From Campylobacteraceae bacterium (lineage in GTDB: Bacteria > Campylobacterota > Campylobacteria > Campylobacterales > Sulfurovaceae): a stretch of DNA of 5,854 nucleotides. Shown piece by piece: positions 3,996 to 5,854 of this stretch (position 1 is its first letter; every line of letters starts with the position of its first letter). Made by a program: the position numbers and the translations under genes. The notes under the pieces are model-generated. The model had not been told where the DNA came from. It saw only the letters and a list, made by a program, of their open reading frames with translations, and searched no databases. The stretch covers positions 1-5,854 of the forward strand of contig JALVXO010000276.1 of NCBI GenBank assembly GCA_027022775.1, in the 5' to 3' direction.

Positions 3996-5606
3996 TTGTA
4001 TATATTTGATATAAATTTTCTACTAGATGCGATAACCGGCAGAAGCGAAAACAGCAAAGTTTGCTCAATTGTTTTAGAGGATTGCATTAATAAAGGCAAA
4101 GCTTGTATCTCTTCTTCCTCTTTGCACAATATCAGGTATGTTTTGCAAAGAAATTACAAAGAACACTTAGATAAATATTTAGATATTGAAAAAAAGTTAA
4201 AGGTTGTAAAAACCCCTTCCTATGCAGATTTAGAAAGCAGTTTTGCAAAAGAGGATATAGAAGATTATATAGTTGAACTTTCTGCAAAGTCAGTAAATGG
4301 CAAAGTTCTTACAAACGATAAACTGTTTTTAGAAAAATCACAATTGGCAATTTCACCGGTTGATTATATTTTAGAAGATTTAAAAGAAGAGATAAAAATC
4401 GACTTTGCCAACCTTAAAAAACAGTATTTTCTATACCAGGATGAGCTCGAAGAAGAGATGGATAAAGTGTTAAACAGTGCCGCTTACATAATGGGCAGTG
4501 CTGTAAAAGAGTTAGAAGAGAATTTATGCCGCTTTACAGGTGCTAAAAATGCCGTAACCTGCTCTAGCGGAACCGATGCCCTTCTTTTAGCAATGATGGC
4601 ACTGGATATTAAACCCGGCGATGAAGTAATTACAACTCCGTTTACCTTTATAGCCACAGCAGAAACCATAGCCCTCCTTGGCGCAAAACCTGTATTTGTA
4701 GATATTGATGAGACAACTTACAATATCGATGCAAGTAAGATAGAAGAGAAAATTACCCCTAAAACAAAAGCCATAATTGCTGTAAGCCTTTATGGACAAC
4801 CTGCTAATTTGGATGAAATTCGAGCGGTAATTGAGAAGGTTGAAGGTAGAGGGGAGAAGGGAGAAGGGGATAACAATTCTTCAACCTTCAACCTTCAACC
4901 TTCAACCTCAATAAAAATAATTATCGACGGTGCCCAATCTTTTGGTGCAACATACAAAGGTAAAGCAGAAGTTCACTATGCCGATATTTACACAACAAGC
5001 TTTTTCCCTGCAAAACCTTTAGGGTGTTTTGGAGACGGCGGCGCGGTATTAACAAATAGTGATGAGTTGGCAGAGAAAATGAGAATGCTAAGAGTCCACG
5101 GACAAAACAGACGCTACCACCATAAATATATAGGCTTGGGGGCAAGAATGGATACCCTGCAGTGTGCCGTAGTGAATGTAAAACTGAAACACTACAAAGA
5201 GGATTTGGCTAAAAGACAAGAAGTTGCAAGAAAATATACAGAAAGGTTGAAGGCAGAAGGGAGAAGGGAGAAGGGGAGTGAATGGTTAGAACTTGATCCT
5301 TCTACCTTCATCCTTCTACCTTCTACCTTAAATAACAGAACCTCAGCCTGGGCACAATATTCAATAAGGGTGAAGGGCGAAGGCAGAAGGGAGAAGGTGC
5401 AAGCCAAACTAAAAGAAGCAGGCATTCCAACAGCAGTCCACTACCCAATGCCGCTGCATCTACAAGAGTGTTTTGCATATTTAGGCTATAAAGAGGGCGA
5501 TTTCCCTGTAGCAGAAAAGGTAAGCAAAGAGATTATGAGCCTGCCGATGAACCCTTATTTAACAGATGAAGAGATTGGGTATGTGGCAGAGAAACTGCTC
5601 CTTTAG
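3996..5606 (+). CDS. wbpE: Fusion: N-terminal PIN (VapC-like) domain + WbpE aminotransferase
   Basis: A single frame of 536 codons. Residues 1-125 look like a PIN_3-type nuclease domain: MYIFDINFLLD with D5, SLHNIRYVLQR (42-52; Asn45 where many VapC toxins have Glu, as is common in this subgroup), DIEDYIV (87-93), TNDKLFL with D108, and a closing ISPVDYI. Residues 133-536 are a DegT/DnrJ/EryC1/StrS PLP aminotransferase, closest to WbpE, which transaminates the 3-keto sugar from glutamate. Visible are IDFANLKKQY (135-144), SSGTDALLLAMMAL (190-203), PFTFIATAETIALLGAKPVFVDID (215-238), DGAQSFGATY (311-320), the PLP lysine K340 in SFFPAKPLGCFGDGGA, HGQNRRYHH (368-376), AGIPTAVHYPMPLH (475-488) and SLPMNPYL. 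The start is TTG 3996 with GAAAGG six bases upstream. No ATG or GTG start exists between the domains. Three repeat-derived insertions interrupt loops (about residues 282-305, 420-446, 460-467) without breaking the frame. Whether the PIN part is an active RNase is unknown. Confidence 0.88.
   Translation: MYIFDINFLLDAITGRSENSKVCSIVLEDCINKGKACISSSSLHNIRYVLQRNYKEHLDKYLDIEKKLKVVKTPSYADLESSFAKEDIEDYIVELSAKSVNGKVLTNDKLFLEKSQLAISPVDYILEDLKEEIKIDFANLKKQYFLYQDELEEEMDKVLNSAAYIMGSAVKELEENLCRFTGAKNAVTCSSGTDALLLAMMALDIKPGDEVITTPFTFIATAETIALLGAKPVFVDIDETTYNIDASKIEEKITPKTKAIIAVSLYGQPANLDEIRAVIEKVEGRGEKGEGDNNSSTFNLQPSTSIKIIIDGAQSFGATYKGKAEVHYADIYTTSFFPAKPLGCFGDGGAVLTNSDELAEKMRMLRVHGQNRRYHHKYIGLGARMDTLQCAVVNVKLKHYKEDLAKRQEVARKYTERLKAEGRREKGSEWLELDPSTFILLPSTLNNRTSAWAQYSIRVKGEGRREKVQAKLKEAGIPTAVHYPMPLHLQECFAYLGYKEGDFPVAEKVSKEIMSLPMNPYLTDEEIGYVAEKLLL
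4833..4908. repeat. Purine/pyrimidine hairpin repeat, locus C (inside wbpE)
   Basis: The purine arm is 4833-4869 and the pyrimidine arm 4880-4908, separated by about ten bases (ATAACAATTC). The pyrimidine arm contains four perfect tandem copies of TTCAACC (4880-4907). AAGGTTGAAGGT at 4836-4847 is the perfect 12-bp reverse complement of part of it. In the wbpE frame it encodes KVEGRGEKGEG then SSTFNLQPSTS, about 24 residues absent from P. aeruginosa WbpE, just before the DGAQSFG motif. Confidence 0.85.
5244..5329. repeat. Purine/pyrimidine hairpin repeat, locus D (inside wbpE)
   Basis: The purine arm 5244-5276 (AGGTTGAAGGCAGAAGGG, then GAGAAGG units) and pyrimidine arm 5298-5329 (CCTTCTACCTTCATCC, then TTCTACC twice) flank a spacer of about 20 bases. 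It is open in frame as KAEGRREKG, SEWLEL, DPSTFILLPSTL. It lies between the helix ending ...YTERLK and the strand SAWAQYSIRV, a length-variable loop in this aminotransferase family. Confidence 0.85.
5367..5397. repeat. Purine-arm repeat, locus E (inside wbpE)
   Basis: This is a purine arm only, AAGGGCGAAGGCAGAAGG and continuing GAGAAGG, with no pyrimidine partner after it. It encodes KGEGRREK between YSIRV and VQAKLKEAGIP. It replaces a short turn (DNRES in P. aeruginosa WbpE) with only about three extra residues. It is separated from the locus D pyrimidine arm by about 37 bp of native coding sequence. Confidence 0.75.
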
Positions 5607-5645
5607 CAGGATCAACTTAAAAAACTACAAAAAATAATATCATTT

Positions 5646-5674
5646 TTGCAAATTGGTGCAAAATAGAGTATAAT
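5646..5674 (+). promoter_or_regulatory. Sigma70-type promoter for mntA
   Basis: A perfect -10, TATAAT, at 5669-5674 is preceded at exactly 17 bp by TTGCAA (5646-5651, four of six consensus bases). It lies in the 100-bp gap after wbpE and 32 bp before the next ATG. A ribosome binding site AGAAGG sits at 5691-5696. It indicates that the nucleotidyltransferase gene begins a new transcription unit. Confidence 0.65.
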
Positions 5675-5706
5675 ATGCAATATTTAGACAAGAAGGTAAA
5701 AACAGA

Positions 5707-5854
5707 ATGAACAGTGCCATAATAAAAAAATTAAAAGAACTTAAGCCAATATTAAAAGAACAGTATGGTATTGAAAAGTTTGCACTATTTGGCAGTGTAG
5801 CAAAAGGAACCGAGACAGAAAACAGCGATATAGATATTGCAATACTGCAAATGC
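5707..5854 (+). CDS. mntA: MntA-type minimal nucleotidyltransferase (antitoxin), 5' part
   Basis: The ATG at 5707 opens a frame that runs off the right edge after 49 codons. After a lysine-rich first helix (KKLKELKPILKEQYG) it reads FALFGSVAKGTETENSDIDIAIL. The GS at 29-30 followed by ten residues and D41-x-D43 is the GSX10DXD active-site motif of the minimal nucleotidyltransferases (MNT/MntA). In characterised MntA-HepT systems this enzyme adds AMP to a tyrosine of the HEPN-domain RNase HepT and so neutralises it. The gene normally lies next to a hepT gene, which would be just beyond the window. AGAAGG ten bases upstream is an acceptable ribosome binding site, and a good promoter precedes it. 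The family call is firm; the toxin-antitoxin role depends on the unseen neighbour. Confidence 0.85.
   Translation, partial: MNSAIIKKLKELKPILKEQYGIEKFALFGSVAKGTETENSDIDIAILQM

Noticed and set aside
4880..4907. CRISPR-like array from the repeated TTCAACC units
   Set aside because: The units are 7 bp, directly adjacent, without spacers, and inside a coding frame.
5240..5400. Loci D and E as evidence that wbpE is a pseudogene
   Set aside because: The frame stays open through all insertions and every core motif, including the PLP lysine and the C-terminal SLPMNPYL, is intact.
5595..5609. Terminator hairpin at the wbpE stop (CTGCT / AGCAG)
   Set aside because: The stem is only five base pairs, it overlaps the stop codon, and the following bases are A-rich rather than a T-run.

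Overview
The window is an AT-rich stretch of a bacterial chromosome, most likely from a Campylobacterota (Epsilonproteobacteria) relative such as the Sulfurimonas/Sulfurovum group. This rests on overall composition, the style of the ferrochelatase C-terminus and the mixture of small toxin-antitoxin genes. The taxon is an inference, since no rRNA or marker gene is present. All genes read on the + strand.

Layout: the 3' end of a probable hemH (to 223); a short promoter-bearing gap; a TviB/WbpO-type UDP-N-acetylhexosamine 6-dehydrogenase (304-1572); a 206-bp gap packed with small palindromes and tandem repeats, including a dRS3-like ATTCCC-N8-GGGAAT element; wbpB (1779-2744); a frameshifted S23/IVP-family gene (2741-3108); wbpD (3098-3739); an 84-codon antitoxin-like gene (3739-3993); a fused gene encoding a PIN domain followed by the WbpE aminotransferase (3996-5606); and, behind its own promoter, the 5' end of an mntA-type nucleotidyltransferase (5707 to the window end).

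The four sugar genes make a coherent pathway: UDP-GlcNAc is oxidised at C6 (WbpA/TviB-like), oxidised at C3 (WbpB), transaminated at C3 (WbpE) and N-acetylated (WbpD). The product is UDP-2,3-diacetamido-2,3-dideoxy-glucuronic acid, a precursor of O-antigen or other surface glycans. From wbpB onward the genes overlap or nearly abut (GTGA, ATG inside the preceding ORF, TAATG, 2-bp gap), so they look translationally coupled.

Two things are out of the ordinary. First, the second half of the pathway is riddled with a purine-rich/pyrimidine-rich repeat family (purine arm based on GAAGGNAGAAGG, pyrimidine arm on CCTTCNACCTT). It is inserted in frame into wbpD and three times into wbpE, it forms the wbpB stop, and it abuts the S23/IVP pseudogene. 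It behaves like the in-frame palindromic elements known from Rickettsia. Second, an antitoxin/PIN toxin-like module sits between wbpD and wbpE, and the PIN domain is fused in frame to WbpE. The apparent old WbpE start codon now reads ATA, so the aminotransferase seems to depend on the toxin's start codon.
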